DNA of 64,000 bases. It comes from Klenkia soli. Its GTDB lineage: Bacteria; Actinomycetota; Actinomycetes; Mycobacteriales; Geodermatophilaceae. Under the pieces are notes generated by a model. It worked only from the letters and a program-made list of their open reading frames with translations, searched no databases and was not told the origin of the DNA. Below are positions 45,704 through 54,918 of this stretch, in pieces. Location of the stretch: positions 248,001 through 312,000 of the forward strand of contig NZ_FNIR01000001.1 of NCBI RefSeq assembly GCF_900103975.1, written 5' to 3'. Position numbers and translations under genes: made by a program. Positions within the stretch are counted from its first letter, which is position 1, and every line of letters starts with the position of its first letter.

Positions 45704-47785
45704 TCAGCACACGAGGGTGAGGTCGCCCTCGGTGAACGGGCAGTCCCCCCCGTCGGGCACGCCCAGCACGCTGCGGTCGGCGGGCGGGAAGGACGTCGAC
45801 GGCGTCTGCTCCAGCACCGGTGCCATCGCGTCGTGCCAGATGCGGGCACCCTTGTCCCCGCCGTAGCCGCCGACGTCCACGTCCTCGTCCGGGTTGAACA
45901 CCATGACCCCGGCGGTGTACTGCGGGGTCGAGCCGACGAAGGCGATCGAGTAGTTGTGCTGGGCGGTGCCGGTCTTGCCGGCGACGTCGTACCCGGGGAT
46001 GCGGGCCCGGCCGGCGGTGCCGATGTCGGACTGCACGTCGCCGCGCATCACCTGGGCGAGCGTGTTCGCCACCGGCGCGGGCAGCGCGTCGGCCGTGCAG
46101 TGGTCGCCGGTGTCCAGCACCGCGCCGTCCGGGCCGGTCACCGGTGCGCCGTCCGGGCCGGTCACGGCGGTGACCGGGGTGGGGTCGCACTGCGTCCCGC
46201 CGGAGAACACCGTGGCGTAGGAGTCGGTCAGGTCCAGCGGGCTGGTCCCGATCGGGCCGAGGGTGAACGACCCCTGCTCGCCGTCGACCATCTGCTGCGC
46301 CTGGTCGTCGGTGAGCGAGGCCAGGCCCAGCTGCTGCGCCTCGCGCACCGGCCCCTCGACGCTGCCCAGGTGGTCCTCGAGCCCCACGAAGAAGGTGTTC
46401 GACGACATCACCAGCGCGTCGGCCAGGTCCAGGGTCTCGGGGTAGTGGGTGCTGGCGTTCTCCACCACGTACGGCGCCCCCCGGGTGCCGCCGTTCTCCT
46501 TGTAGACCGTCGAGGTGTACGGGCTCGACGTGGTCTGGGTGAACGACGCGGTGTACCCGTGCTGCAGGGCGTAGGCCGCGGTGAACAGCTTGTACGTCGA
46601 CCCCGAGCCGCGGGCGGCCGCGGTCGGCAGGTCGACCGAGGTGCAGTCGTCGCCGTTGCAGCCGAACGTGCGGTTCACGCTCATCCCCAGCACGTGGCCG
46701 GTGCCCGGCTGCACGACGTCGTAGACCGCGGCCAGCGGGCTGTCGGCCGCCACGGTCTTCACCACGGCCGCGTCGCCCGAGCGCTGCACGGTCGGGTCGA
46801 GGGTGGTGCGGATGGTCAGCCCGCCCTGGTCGAGCTGCTGGTCGGTGAGCCCCAGCGTGCCGGTGAGGTACTGCCGGGCGTAGTCGCAGAAGAAGCCGCC
46901 GACCACGGCCTGCGCGCAGCCCTGCGGCAGGTCCGGACCCGGCGCGGTGGTCACCGGCGCGGCGGTGTCGGCGGCCAGGTCGGCGTCGGACAGGTCGCCC
47001 TGGCCGTGCATCCGCTGCAGCACGACGTCGCGACGGGCCTGCGCGGCGTCGGGGTGGTCGATGGGGTCGTCGGCCGACGGGTTCTGCACCAGCCCGGCCA
47101 GCGTGGCCGCCTGCAGGGTGCTCAGCCCCGACGCGTCCACCGAGAAGTAGGTCTGCGCCGCGGCCTGCACGCCGTAGGCACCGTGCCCGAAGTAGACGGT
47201 GTTCAGGTACCGGGTGAGGATCTGCGACTTGGTCAGCTGGGCGTCGACCGCCAGCGCGAGCCGCGCCTCGGTGATCTTGCGGGCGACGGTGTCGGCCGTG
47301 GCGGCCTCCTGCCCGGCGGTGGTGGTCGCGTCCTGCAGCAGCGTCTGCTTGACCAGCTGCTGGGTCAGCGTCGACCCGCCCTGCGCGGCGCCCCCGGACG
47401 AGACGTCGGCCACCAGCGCGCGCAGCGTGCCGATCGGGTCCACCCCGCCGTGCGAGTAGAAGCGGGCATCCTCGACGTCGACCAGGGCCGTGCCCATGAC
47501 GGGGGCGATCTGGTCGGCGGTCACCGGGACCCGGTCGCGGTCGTAGAAGTCGGTGATCAGCGACCCGTCGGCGGCCAGCACCCGGGTGACCCCGGACAAC
47601 GGCTGCTCCGTCACCTCCGCGACCGTCGTGGTCGACAGGGGCCCCTGGTGGTCCTGGACGACCCGCCACGCGGCGTCCAGGGCCGCCACCCAGGGCAGCG
47701 CACCGGCGCCCACGAGCACCCCGGCGGTGACGACCGCCCCGACCAGCCCGGTCCATGTCCGCACGCGCACCGGTGCAGGCTGCAC
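45704..47785 (-). CDS. Class A penicillin-binding protein (transglycosylase/transpeptidase)
   Basis: This bifunctional cell-wall synthase is about 693 aa. An N-terminal anchor ([22 protein letters not shown]) precedes the GT51 glycosyltransferase with [13 protein letters not shown] and [12 protein letters not shown]. The transpeptidase domain has the S-x-x-K serine in GSGSTYK near residue 396, SSN in VMSSNTFF, and KTG in AGKTGTAQ near residue 604. It ends with an extra tail containing DCPF and LVC cysteines. The start is uncertain: several GTGs lie between 47764 and 47800, and 47785 is a compromise. The frame also extends to 47863 across the xseA start. It is divergent from xseA. Confidence 0.92.
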   Translation of the reverse strand: MQPAPVRVRTWTGLVGAVVTAGVLVGAGALPWVAALDAAWRVVQDHQGPLSTTTVAEVTEQPLSGVTRVLAADGSLITDFYDRDRVPVTADQIAPVMGTALVDVEDARFYSHGGVDPIGTLRALVADVSSGGAAQGGSTLTQQLVKQTLLQDATTTAGQEAATADTVARKITEARLALAVDAQLTKSQILTRYLNTVYFGHGAYGVQAAAQTYFSVDASGLSTLQAATLAGLVQNPSADDPIDHPDAAQARRDVVLQRMHGQGDLSDADLAADTAAPVTTAPGPDLPQGCAQAVVGGFFCDYARQYLTGTLGLTDQQLDQGGLTIRTTLDPTVQRSGDAAVVKTVAADSPLAAVYDVVQPGTGHVLGMSVNRTFGCNGDDCTSVDLPTAAARGSGSTYKLFTAAYALQHGYTASFTQTTSSPYTSTVYKENGGTRGAPYVVENASTHYPETLDLADALVMSSNTFFVGLEDHLGSVEGPVREAQQLGLASLTDDQAQQMVDGEQGSFTLGPIGTSPLDLTDSYATVFSGGTQCDPTPVTAVTGPDGAPVTGPDGAVLDTGDHCTADALPAPVANTLAQVMRGDVQSDIGTAGRARIPGYDVAGKTGTAQHNYSIAFVGSTPQYTAGVMVFNPDEDVDVGGYGGDKGARIWHDAMAPVLEQTPSTSFPPADRSVLGVPDGGDCPFTEGDLTLVC

Positions 47786-47853
47786 CCACCCCCTGTCCAC
47801 CGGCTGGCAGCGGGCTGGCAGCCCGCGGGCCCCGCACCTGGCAGGCTCGACCC

Positions 47854-49074
47854 GTGACCGCACCCTCCTCCGCCGAGCAGCCGTGGCCCGTGCGCACGGT
47901 GGCCCGCAAGGTCGCCGAGTACATCGGCCGGTTGGGTGAGGTGTGGGTCGAGGGCCAGGTCGCGCAGCTGTCCCGACGGGGCGCGGCCACGGTGTTCCTC
48001 ACCCTGCGCGACACCGCCGCCGACCTGTCGATCCCGGTCACCTGCCCCCGCGACGTCGCCGACCGGCCCGGGCTGGCCCTGACCGAGGGCGCCCGGGTGC
48101 TGGTGCGCGCCCGCCCCGACTACTACATCGCCCGCGGGTCGTTCTCGCTGCGGGCCACCGAGATCCGGGCCGTGGGGCTGGGCGAGCTGCTGGCCAGGAT
48201 CGAGCGCATCCGCGGGCTGCTCGCCGCCGAGGGCCTCTTCGACGCCGTCCGCAAGCGGCCGCTGCCCTTCGCCCCGGCCGTCGTCGGGCTGGTGACCGGC
48301 AAGGACAGCGCCGCCGAGCGGGATGTCCTGGTCACGGCCCGCCGCCGCTGGCCGGCCGTCCGCTTCGCGGTGCAGCACTGCGTCGTCCAGGGCCCGTCGG
48401 CCGCCGGCGAGGTCATCGAGGCGCTGCAGCGGCTGGACCGCGACCCCGAGGTGGGCGTGATCGTCGTGGCCCGCGGTGGCGGGTCGGTCGAGGACCTGCT
48501 GCCGTTCTCCGACGAGGGCCTGGTGCGGGCCATCGCGGCCTGCCGCACGCCGGTGGTCACCGCCGTCGGGCACGAGACCGACACCACCCTGGTCGACCAC
48601 GTGGCCGACGTCCGCGCGGCCACCCCCACCGACGCCGCGCACCGGGTGGTGCCCGAGATCGGCGAGCAGCGCCGACTGGTCGACGGCCTGCGCAGCCGCG
48701 CGCTGGCCCTGGTCACCGGCCGGCTGGACCAGCAGGTGCGCTGGCTGGACCAGGTGCGCAGTCGCCCGGTGCTGGCCGACCCCCAGCGGCTGCTCGCCGG
48801 TCGGGACGACGACGTCGCCGCACTCCGGCTCCGCGCCACCCGCACCCTGACCCACCGCGTGGACCTGGCCGCGCGGGACCTCGAGCACGCCCGGGCGAGG
48901 GTGGCGGCCCTCTCGCCCCAGGCAACCCTGGACCGCGGCTACGCCCTGGTGCAGACCGCCGACGGCGAGCTGGTGCGCGACCCGGCCGACGTGGCCGACG
49001 ACCAGCCGCTCACCGTGCGGGTGGCCGGCGGTCGCATCCCCGTGCGGGTCGACCGGCAGGATGGGCAGCCATGA
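47854..49074 (+). CDS. xseA: Exodeoxyribonuclease VII large subunit
   Basis: This 406-aa protein has an N-terminal OB fold ([24 protein letters not shown]), the catalytic core [20 protein letters not shown] and [21 protein letters not shown], and a long C-terminal helical region. GTG 47854 sits six bases after CAGGCT, suggesting a leaderless transcript. The 33-residue upstream extension is shadow sequence. XseA needs XseB, whose ATG overlaps its stop by 4 bp. The enzyme degrades single-stranded DNA. Confidence 0.96.
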   Translation: MTAPSSAEQPWPVRTVARKVAEYIGRLGEVWVEGQVAQLSRRGAATVFLTLRDTAADLSIPVTCPRDVADRPGLALTEGARVLVRARPDYYIARGSFSLRATEIRAVGLGELLARIERIRGLLAAEGLFDAVRKRPLPFAPAVVGLVTGKDSAAERDVLVTARRRWPAVRFAVQHCVVQGPSAAGEVIEALQRLDRDPEVGVIVVARGGGSVEDLLPFSDEGLVRAIAACRTPVVTAVGHETDTTLVDHVADVRAATPTDAAHRVVPEIGEQRRLVDGLRSRALALVTGRLDQQVRWLDQVRSRPVLADPQRLLAGRDDDVAALRLRATRTLTHRVDLAARDLEHARARVAALSPQATLDRGYALVQTADGELVRDPADVADDQPLTVRVAGGRIPVRVDRQDGQP

Positions 49075-49307
49075 GCACGCCCGAGCCCGCCGCTGGGAAT
49101 CTCCCCGCGAACCCCCCGACGCAGTCCTACGAGCAGGCCCGCGAGGAGCTCGCCGACGTCGTCCGCAAGCTCGAGGGCGGGGGGCTGACCCTCGAGGAGT
49201 CCCTGGCGCTGTGGGAGCGCGGCGAGGTGCTGGCCGGCACGTGCCAGCACTGGCTGGACGCCGCCCGCGAGCGGTTGGCGAAGGCCGGGCCTCAGCCTGC
49301 GGAGTAG
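49071..49307 (+). CDS. xseB: Exodeoxyribonuclease VII small subunit
   Basis: This 78-aa protein has the family motif [20 protein letters not shown], then the [20 protein letters not shown] helix, usual for XseB. ATG overlaps the xseA stop. Its last 16 bp overlap the end of the convergent DUF4245 gene at 49292, an unusual antisense overlap of two coding sequences. Confidence 0.95.
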   Translation: MSTPEPAAGNLPANPPTQSYEQAREELADVVRKLEGGGLTLEESLALWERGEVLAGTCQHWLDAARERLAKAGPQPAE

Positions 49308-49909
49308 GGGGCGACCGCGGCGGCGAGGGTGCGCAGCTCGTCGTCGGACGCCGAACCGGTGACCACGGCGGTGACGTCGCCGTCCTCGAGGCGGTAGGCC
49401 GTCTCGTCCCGGGCGGTGGTGAGCTGCGTCCAGGAGCGGTCGCCGATCTGCACGGCGCCCTGCTCGGTGGCACCGCTGAGCACGGTGTCCAGGTCGTCGG
49501 CCCGCGGGTCGTCGCCGACGACGTAGCCCGCGTACTCCTCGTCGGGGGTCACCCAGCCGATGGCCAGCGTGACGGGGTCGCCGGCCTCGGTGGCGTTGCC
49601 GGCGTCGGTGCGGATGCTGGTGGGCCGCCAGTCGTCGGGCAGGTCCTGCGGCACGAGCAGCGGGTAGCCCGCCCGGGCCGCGGCCAGCTGGATGCCCGAG
49701 GAGATCTCGACGGGGCGCACCGGGTCCGCGGAGTTCTGCCGCAGCGCCACGAACCCCACCAGGACGAGCACGATCACCGTCAGCGGGAGGAGCGACCGCA
49801 CCATGTTGGCGGCGGTGAACTTGGCCGCGCGCTCGTCGGCGGAGGTGCGGACCACGGCCGCCTGGGCGCCCTCGGGAGCCTCGTGACCCTGCGGTGCGGT
49901 GTCGGCCAT
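49292..49909 (-). CDS. DUF4245 membrane-anchored protein
   Basis: This 205-aa protein has a single N-terminal membrane segment (LLPLTVIVLVLVGFVALRQ, about residues 38-56). An extracytoplasmic domain follows, with DPVRPVEISSGIQLAAARAG, LPDDWRPTSIRTDAG, and a C-terminal [14 protein letters not shown] helix. Its order next to glpX matches Rv1100 in M. tuberculosis. The function is unknown. ATG 49909 is the best start, with no useful extension. It diverges from glpX, 83 bp away. Confidence 0.88.
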   Translation of the reverse strand: MADTAPQGHEAPEGAQAAVVRTSADERAAKFTAANMVRSLLPLTVIVLVLVGFVALRQNSADPVRPVEISSGIQLAAARAGYPLLVPQDLPDDWRPTSIRTDAGNATEAGDPVTLAIGWVTPDEEYAGYVVGDDPRADDLDTVLSGATEQGAVQIGDRSWTQLTTARDETAYRLEDGDVTAVVTGSASDDELRTLAAAVAPYSAG

Positions 49910-49992
49910 GCACCTAGGATCGCAGCAGCGCTCCCCCATCCCGTCGCCCGGCGGTGCTCCACCGGCGCGGCGGCCTCCCGAGGAGGTCCTCG

Positions 49993-51048
49993 TTGTCCCT
50001 GCCCGTACCGGACGGTCCGGCCCCGACCTACCACTCCGCCTTCCACGAGCAGACCCCGCCCACGGGCATCCGCCCCGACCGCAACCTGGCGATGGAGCTG
50101 GTCCGGGTCACCGAGGCCGGTGCCATGGCCGCGGGTCGCTGGGTGGGCCGCGGTGACAAGAACGGCGGTGACGGCGCAGCGGTCGACGCCATGCGGGCGC
50201 TGATCCAGACGGTGAGCATGCGCGGCACGGTCGTGATCGGCGAGGGCGAGAAGGACGAGGCGCCCATGCTGTTCAACGGCGAGGAGGTCGGCGACGGCAC
50301 CGGCGCCGAGTGCGACGTCGCCGTGGACCCCGTCGACGGCACCACCCTGATGGCCAAGGGCATGCCCAACGCCGTCTCGGTGCTCGCGGTGGCCGACCGC
50401 GGCGCCATGTACGACCCGTCCGCGGTGTTCTACATGGACAAGATCGCCACCGGCCCGATCGCGGCCGACGTCGTCGACATCCGCCTCCCGGTGAAGGAGA
50501 ACATCCGTCGGGTCGCGAAGGCGAAGAAGGCGTGGCCGGCCGACGTCACCGTCGTCATCCTCGACCGCCCCCGGCACGAGAAGCTGGCCCAGGAGGTCCG
50601 CGACGCCGGCGCCCGGATCAAGTTCATCTCCGACGGCGACGTCGCCGGCGCCATCGCCGCGGCCCGCGAGGGCACCGGCGTCGACCTGCTGCTGGGCATC
50701 GGCGGCACCCCCGAGGGCATCATCACCGCCTGCGCGCTCAAGTGCATGGGTGGCGCCCTGCAGGGCCGCCTCATGCCCAAGGACGACGACGAGCGGCAGA
50801 AGGCCATCGATGCCGGCCACGACCTCGACCGGGTGCTCGACATCGACGACCTGGTCCGCGGCGACGTGTTCTTCGTGGCCACCGGCATCACCGACGGCGA
50901 GCTGCTGCGCGGGGTGCAGTACCGGGCCGGTGGCTGCACCACGCAGTCCCTGGTGATGCGCTCCCGCTCGGGCACCATCCGGGCCATCGAGAGCCTGCAC
51001 TCGCTGGAGAAGCTCAACCAGCTCTCGGGCGGCGAACCGCCCTACTGA
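49993..51048 (+). CDS. glpX: Class II fructose-1,6-bisphosphatase
   Basis: This 351-aa gluconeogenic enzyme has [21 protein letters not shown], the metal-site [13 protein letters not shown] and [16 protein letters not shown], and the [20 protein letters not shown] motif. The start is TTG at 49993: AGGAGG ends exactly six bases before it. The next in-frame ATG is 34 codons into conserved sequence and the upstream ATG at 49954 has no ribosome site. A 21-bp bidirectional hairpin follows the stop. Confidence 0.95.
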   Translation: MSLPVPDGPAPTYHSAFHEQTPPTGIRPDRNLAMELVRVTEAGAMAAGRWVGRGDKNGGDGAAVDAMRALIQTVSMRGTVVIGEGEKDEAPMLFNGEEVGDGTGAECDVAVDPVDGTTLMAKGMPNAVSVLAVADRGAMYDPSAVFYMDKIATGPIAADVVDIRLPVKENIRRVAKAKKAWPADVTVVILDRPRHEKLAQEVRDAGARIKFISDGDVAGAIAAAREGTGVDLLLGIGGTPEGIITACALKCMGGALQGRLMPKDDDERQKAIDAGHDLDRVLDIDDLVRGDVFFVATGITDGELLRGVQYRAGGCTTQSLVMRSRSGTIRAIESLHSLEKLNQLSGGEPPY

Positions 51049-51055
51049 CCCCGCA

Positions 51056-51099
51056 CACGACGACGGCCGGGCCCCCGCGGGGGCCCGGCCGTCGTCGTG
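51056..51099. terminator. Bidirectional hairpin terminator after glpX
   Basis: A perfect 21-bp inverted repeat (51056-51076 with 51079-51099) with a 2-base centre lies between glpX and the convergent low-complexity protein gene. The stem is all G/C-rich, and no U-tract follows. Confidence 0.85.
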
Positions 51100-51105
51100 C
51101 CGGGA

Positions 51106-51816
51106 TCAGTACTTGATGCAGTCGGTGACGAAGGAGTTCTCGGTCAGCGGCAGGCGGCCGGCGCAGGTGTTCGCGTAGGACTCGTAGGGCGAGTCGTAGT
51201 CGGAGTTGATGTACAGGTCGTAGCAGCCCTGGAACGAGCCGTCGTAGCACTGCTGCGCGTACTGGTTGAGCTCGGAGTCGCTCCCCAGGCCGTCGGGCGA
51301 GGTCGGGGTGCCGTCGATGATCTCGTAGTCCGAGTAGTCGCCCGAGTCGTCGGAGCTGCTCGACGACGAGCTCGAGGACGAGCTCGAGCTGGAGGAGCTG
51401 GACGACGAGCTCGTCGTGACGGAGGTCGCGGTGGCCGGGGCCGTCGTGTTGTCGTCGTCACCCGAGTTCACGAAGATCAGCAGGCCCGCCACGACGGCGG
51501 CGATGACGACGACGGCGCCGATCGACAGCGCGATGACGGTGTTCTTGTTGCCCTTGGGCGGCTGGCCGTAGGGCTGCTGGCCGTACTGCGGCTGCTGGCC
51601 GTAGGGCTGCTGCCCGTACTGCGGCTGCTGGCCCCACCCGGACTGCTGGCCGTACTGCTCCTGCCCGTACTGCGGCTGTCCCTGGCCCTGCTGCCCGTAC
51701 TGCGGCTGCTGGCCGTAACCGGGCTGCTGGCCGTACTGGCCCTGCCCGTACTGACCCGACTGGTCACCACCCCACGGCTGCTGACCGTCGTTGGGGGGAT
51801 AAGGGGGCTGCGACAT
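51106..51816 (-). CDS. Low-complexity (YGQ-rich) membrane protein, paralog A
   Basis: This 236-aa protein has three parts. Residues 1-88 are a Gln/Tyr/Gly/Pro-rich low-complexity region with ten YGQ repeats. A single membrane helix ([23 protein letters not shown], about 92-114) follows, then a run of 20 serines and a cysteine-containing C-terminal domain ([34 protein letters not shown]). The predicted topology is low-complexity part inside, Cys domain outside. The 20 serines use AGC, TCG and TCC mixed, not one repeated codon. ATG 51816 follows GAGGAG. It is a paralog of the protein at 51923. Confidence 0.85.
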   Translation of the reverse strand: MSQPPYPPNDGQQPWGGDQSGQYGQGQYGQQPGYGQQPQYGQQGQGQPQYGQEQYGQQSGWGQQPQYGQQPYGQQPQYGQQPYGQPPKGNKNTVIALSIGAVVVIAAVVAGLLIFVNSGDDDNTTAPATATSVTTSSSSSSSSSSSSSSSSSSSSDDSGDYSDYEIIDGTPTSPDGLGSDSELNQYAQQCYDGSFQGCYDLYINSDYDSPYESYANTCAGRLPLTENSFVTDCIKY

Positions 51817-51922
51817 GCGGTGGACTCCTCGGTTCCGGACCCTGGCGAGCGGATCTTAAGGACCCCCTCGACGCAGGGCTACTCGTCGTGATCCACCGGT
51901 GACCTCCCGGGGCCGAGAGCGC

Positions 51923-52513
51923 TCAGGCGTCGGGGAAGGTGACGGTGCAGTACTGGCCGGTGTCCGCCGGCTGGCGTCCTGCGCAGGTGTCGCCGTAGGT
52001 CTCGTAGGCGCTGTCGTAGTCCGACTGCAGGAAGAGGTCGTCGCAGGACTGCATGTCCCCGTCGAAGCAGTCCTGCGCCAGGCCGTCGAGGGTGGCGTCG
52101 TCCCCCAGGCCGTCCGGCTCGACCGTCGCGTCGACCAGCGGGCCCGGCGCGCGCGCCGTTCCACCGGCGCCGGACGCCGCGGCGCTGCTGAGCTGGGACG
52201 CCAGGGCCGAGGCCGCGGCCTGCGGGCCGGCGGCCCGGCTGTCCTCGTCGCCGCCGGCGAAGACCGTGAAGACCAGCACGAGGACGACCGCGGCGACCAG
52301 GACGACGACCCCGGCGACGATCGCGATGACCTTGCCGTTGCCCGAGCTGCCCGACGGCGGCGCACCGTGCTGGCCGGGTGGGGGTCCGTACTGGCCCTGC
52401 GGCGGTCCGTACTGACCCGGCGGCGGTCCGTACTGGCCCTGCGGGGGGCCCTGGGGACCCGCGGGCTGGTTCCACTGCGACCCGTCCGGCGGCGGGTAGG
52501 GCGGCTGGGACAC
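51923..52513 (-). CDS. Low-complexity (PPGQYGPP-rich) membrane protein, paralog B
   Basis: This 196-aa protein has the same plan as its neighbour: SQPPYPP start, a Pro/Gln/Gly/Tyr-rich region (repeats like PPPGQYGPPQGQYGPP), one membrane helix (VIAIVAGVVVLVAAVVLVLVF) and an Ala/Ser-rich linker. The C-terminal domain (DGLGDDATLDGLAQDCFDGD, SCDDLF, YGDTCAGR) aligns closely with the paralog's cysteine domain. GTG 52513 follows AGGAG. The 12-residue extension back to 52549 is not needed. It lies 106 bp upstream of the paralog on the same strand. Confidence 0.85.
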   Translation of the reverse strand: MSQPPYPPPDGSQWNQPAGPQGPPQGQYGPPPGQYGPPQGQYGPPPGQHGAPPSGSSGNGKVIAIVAGVVVLVAAVVLVLVFTVFAGGDEDSRAAGPQAAASALASQLSSAAASGAGGTARAPGPLVDATVEPDGLGDDATLDGLAQDCFDGDMQSCDDLFLQSDYDSAYETYGDTCAGRQPADTGQYCTVTFPDA

Positions 52514-52643
52514 GGCAGGCTCCTGGGCTCGAGCGGCGTCGATGCGCACCCTAGGGGTCAGCGGGCCGGGCCACCAGGGCCTGCGGCGTCGTCCCGCGGG
52601 TGCCCTCGGCCCGACCTCGTCGCACCGCTGCCCGGACGGTGTC

Positions 52644-52649
52644 TAGGGT
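52644..52649 (+). promoter_or_regulatory. Candidate -10 element upstream of fumC
   Basis: TAGGGT lies 48 bases before the fumC start, far enough for a short leader that carries the GGGAGAGC ribosome site. No clear -35 box is seen. Confidence 0.35.
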
Positions 52650-52697
52650 CTGCGGGACGGCTCAAGCCGACACCGATCGAGACCCCGGGAGAGCAGC

Positions 52698-54092
52698 GTG
52701 GCCACCGAGCAGGACTTCCGCATCGAGCACGACTCCATGGGCGAGGTCCGGGTGCCGGCGCACGCCAAGTGGCGCGCGCAGACCCAGCGGGCCGTCGAGA
52801 ACTTCCCGATCAGCGGGACCCCGATCGAGCGGGAGCTGATCGGGGCGCTGGCCGCCATCAAGGGTGCCGCCGCGACCGTGAACGCCGAGCTGGGCGTGCT
52901 GCCGGCGGACATCGCCCAGGCCGTCCGGGCAGCGGCCCAGGAGGTCGCGCGCGGCGACTGGGACGACCACTTCCCGATCGACGTGTTCCAGACCGGGTCG
53001 GGCACCTCGTCCAACATGAACACCAACGAGGTCATCGCCACCCTCGCGTCCGAGGCCTCGGGTCTGGCCGTGCACCCCAACGACCACGTCAACGCCTCGC
53101 AGTCCTCGAACGACGTGTTCCCCTCGGCCATCCACATCGCGACCACGCGCGCCGTCGTCGTCGTCCTGGTGCCGGCCCTGGAGCACCTGGCCGCGTCGCT
53201 GGAGCGCAAGGCGACCGAGTTCGCGACCGTGGTCAAGAGCGGCCGCACCCACCTGATGGACGCCACCCCGGTCACCCTCGGGCAGGAGTTCGGCGGGTAC
53301 GCCGCGGCGATCCGCTACGGCGTCGAGCGGCTGCAGGCCTCGCTCCCCCGCATCGGCGAGCTGCCGCTGGGCGGCACGGCCGTCGGCACCGGCATCAACA
53401 CCCCGCCCGGCTTCGCCGCGCAGATCATCTCGACGCTGGCCGCCGAGATGGAGCTGCCGCTGACCGAGGCGCGCGACCACTTCGAGGCGCAGAGCTCGCG
53501 CGACGGCCTGGTCGAGGCCTCCGGGCAGCTCAAGACCATCGCGGTCGGGCTGGTGAAGATCTGCAACGACCTGCGCTGGATGGGCTCGGGGCCGCGCACC
53601 GGTCTCGGCGAGATCGCCCTGCCCGACCTGCAGCCGGGCTCCTCGATCATGCCCGGCAAGGTGAACCCGGTGCTGCCCGAGGCCGCGATCCAGGTCGCCG
53701 CCCAGGTCATCGGCAACGACGCCGCCGTCACCTTCGCCGGCACCACCGGCTCCTTCGAGCTGAACGTGACGCTGCCGCTGATGGCCCGCAACGTGCTCGA
53801 GTCGATCCGGCTGCTGGCCAACGTCTCCCGGCTGCTGGCCGACCGCTGCGTCGACGGCATCACCGCGAACGTCGAGCAGTGCCGCACGTTCGCCGAGAGC
53901 TCGCCCTCGATCGTCACGCCGCTGAACAAGTACATCGGCTACGAGGAGGCGGCGATCGTCGCCAAGACCTCGCTCAAGGAGCAGAAGACCATCCGGCAGG
54001 TCGTGGTCGAGCGCGGATACGTCGAGGCCGGCAAGCTCACCGAGGAGCAGCTGGACGCCGCCCTCGACGTGCTGTCGATGACCCACCCCTGA
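52698..54092 (+). CDS. fumC: Fumarate hydratase, class II
   Basis: This 464-aa oxygen-stable fumarase hydrates fumarate to malate in the TCA cycle. It has [15 protein letters not shown], the B-site [14 protein letters not shown], the catalytic [17 protein letters not shown] and the superfamily signature [14 protein letters not shown] 52698 follows GGGAGAGC. The gene is not linked to sdh in this window but shares the pathway with sdhCAB and gltA. Its position beside glpX parallels fum-glpX of M. tuberculosis. Confidence 0.97.
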   Translation: MATEQDFRIEHDSMGEVRVPAHAKWRAQTQRAVENFPISGTPIERELIGALAAIKGAAATVNAELGVLPADIAQAVRAAAQEVARGDWDDHFPIDVFQTGSGTSSNMNTNEVIATLASEASGLAVHPNDHVNASQSSNDVFPSAIHIATTRAVVVVLVPALEHLAASLERKATEFATVVKSGRTHLMDATPVTLGQEFGGYAAAIRYGVERLQASLPRIGELPLGGTAVGTGINTPPGFAAQIISTLAAEMELPLTEARDHFEAQSSRDGLVEASGQLKTIAVGLVKICNDLRWMGSGPRTGLGEIALPDLQPGSSIMPGKVNPVLPEAAIQVAAQVIGNDAAVTFAGTTGSFELNVTLPLMARNVLESIRLLANVSRLLADRCVDGITANVEQCRTFAESSPSIVTPLNKYIGYEEAAIVAKTSLKEQKTIRQVVVERGYVEAGKLTEEQLDAALDVLSMTHP

Positions 54093-54198
54093 CCGGCTCG
54101 CGCGCCTGCTGCGACGGCTGGGGCAGGACGTGCACGGCCCCAGCGCGTCGCCCGGCGGCTCCGTGCCGGGCACCGACCGCGCTGGGAGCATGCCCGGC

Positions 54199-54918
54199 GT
54201 GACGGCACCCCCCACGACCGAGCAGCAGCGTCTGGACCGCATCGCCCAGGACAGCTGGTACGCCCAGGGCCCCATGCCGACCAGCGTGCGTCACCTCGCC
54301 GGGATCCTGGCCCGGCACTGGCGCGGCAGCAGCTGCCTGGAGCTGGGGCCGGCCGAGGGGCTGATGAGCGACGCCCTGGCCGCCCGCTTCGCCGACCTCA
54401 CGCTGGTCGACGGGTCGACGGCCTTCTGCCGCGAGCTGGCCCAGCGGCTCCCGGCGGCGACGGTCGTCCCGGCGCTGTTCGAGGAGTACGAGCCCGGGCG
54501 GCTGTTCGACACCATCGTGCTGGGCCACGTGCTCGAGCACGTCGTCGACCCCGTCGACCTGCTCCGCCGGGTGCGCAGCTGGATGGCGCCCGGAGGCGTC
54601 GTGCTGGCGGCGGTGCCCAACGCGCACAGCATCCACCGGCAGGCCGCCGTCCTCATGGGGCTGCTCCGCACCGAGGACCAGCTCAACGAGACCGACCTGC
54701 ACCACGGCCACCGCCGGGTGTACGACCCCGCGGGCCTGCTCGCCGACGTCACCGCAGCGGGTCTCGTGGTCGAGGAGTCCGGTGGCTACTGGCTCAAGCC
54801 GGTGTCCAACGCGCAGACCTCCGAGCACTGGACCCAGGAGATGCTCGACGCCTTCATGGTGCTCGGCGAGCAGTACCCGGACGTGGCCGCCGAGATCTAT
54901 GTCGTCGCCCGGGGCTGA
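54199..54918 (+). CDS. Class I SAM-dependent methyltransferase, first gene of the glycan island
   Basis: This 239-aa protein has SAM motif I CLELGPAEGLMSDALA and post-motif LTLVDGSTAFCRELAQ. The motif IV region FDTIVLGHVLEHVVDPVDLLRRVRSW and motif VI PNAHSIHRQAA follow. This is the UbiG/CmcI-like type often seen in polysaccharide and secondary-metabolite clusters. GTG 54199 lies ten bases after GGGAG. ATG 54190 is an alternative with poor spacing. It overlaps the FkbH gene by 20 bp, so it belongs to the island downstream. The substrate is unknown, possibly a sugar or acyl group. Confidence 0.85.
   Translation: MTAPPTTEQQRLDRIAQDSWYAQGPMPTSVRHLAGILARHWRGSSCLELGPAEGLMSDALAARFADLTLVDGSTAFCRELAQRLPAATVVPALFEEYEPGRLFDTIVLGHVLEHVVDPVDLLRRVRSWMAPGGVVLAAVPNAHSIHRQAAVLMGLLRTEDQLNETDLHHGHRRVYDPAGLLADVTAAGLVVEESGGYWLKPVSNAQTSEHWTQEMLDAFMVLGEQYPDVAAEIYVVARG

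Noticed and set aside
51350-51415. Serine tract considered as a microsatellite
   Set aside because: The codons mix AGC, TCG and TCC, so it is not a simple trinucleotide repeat.
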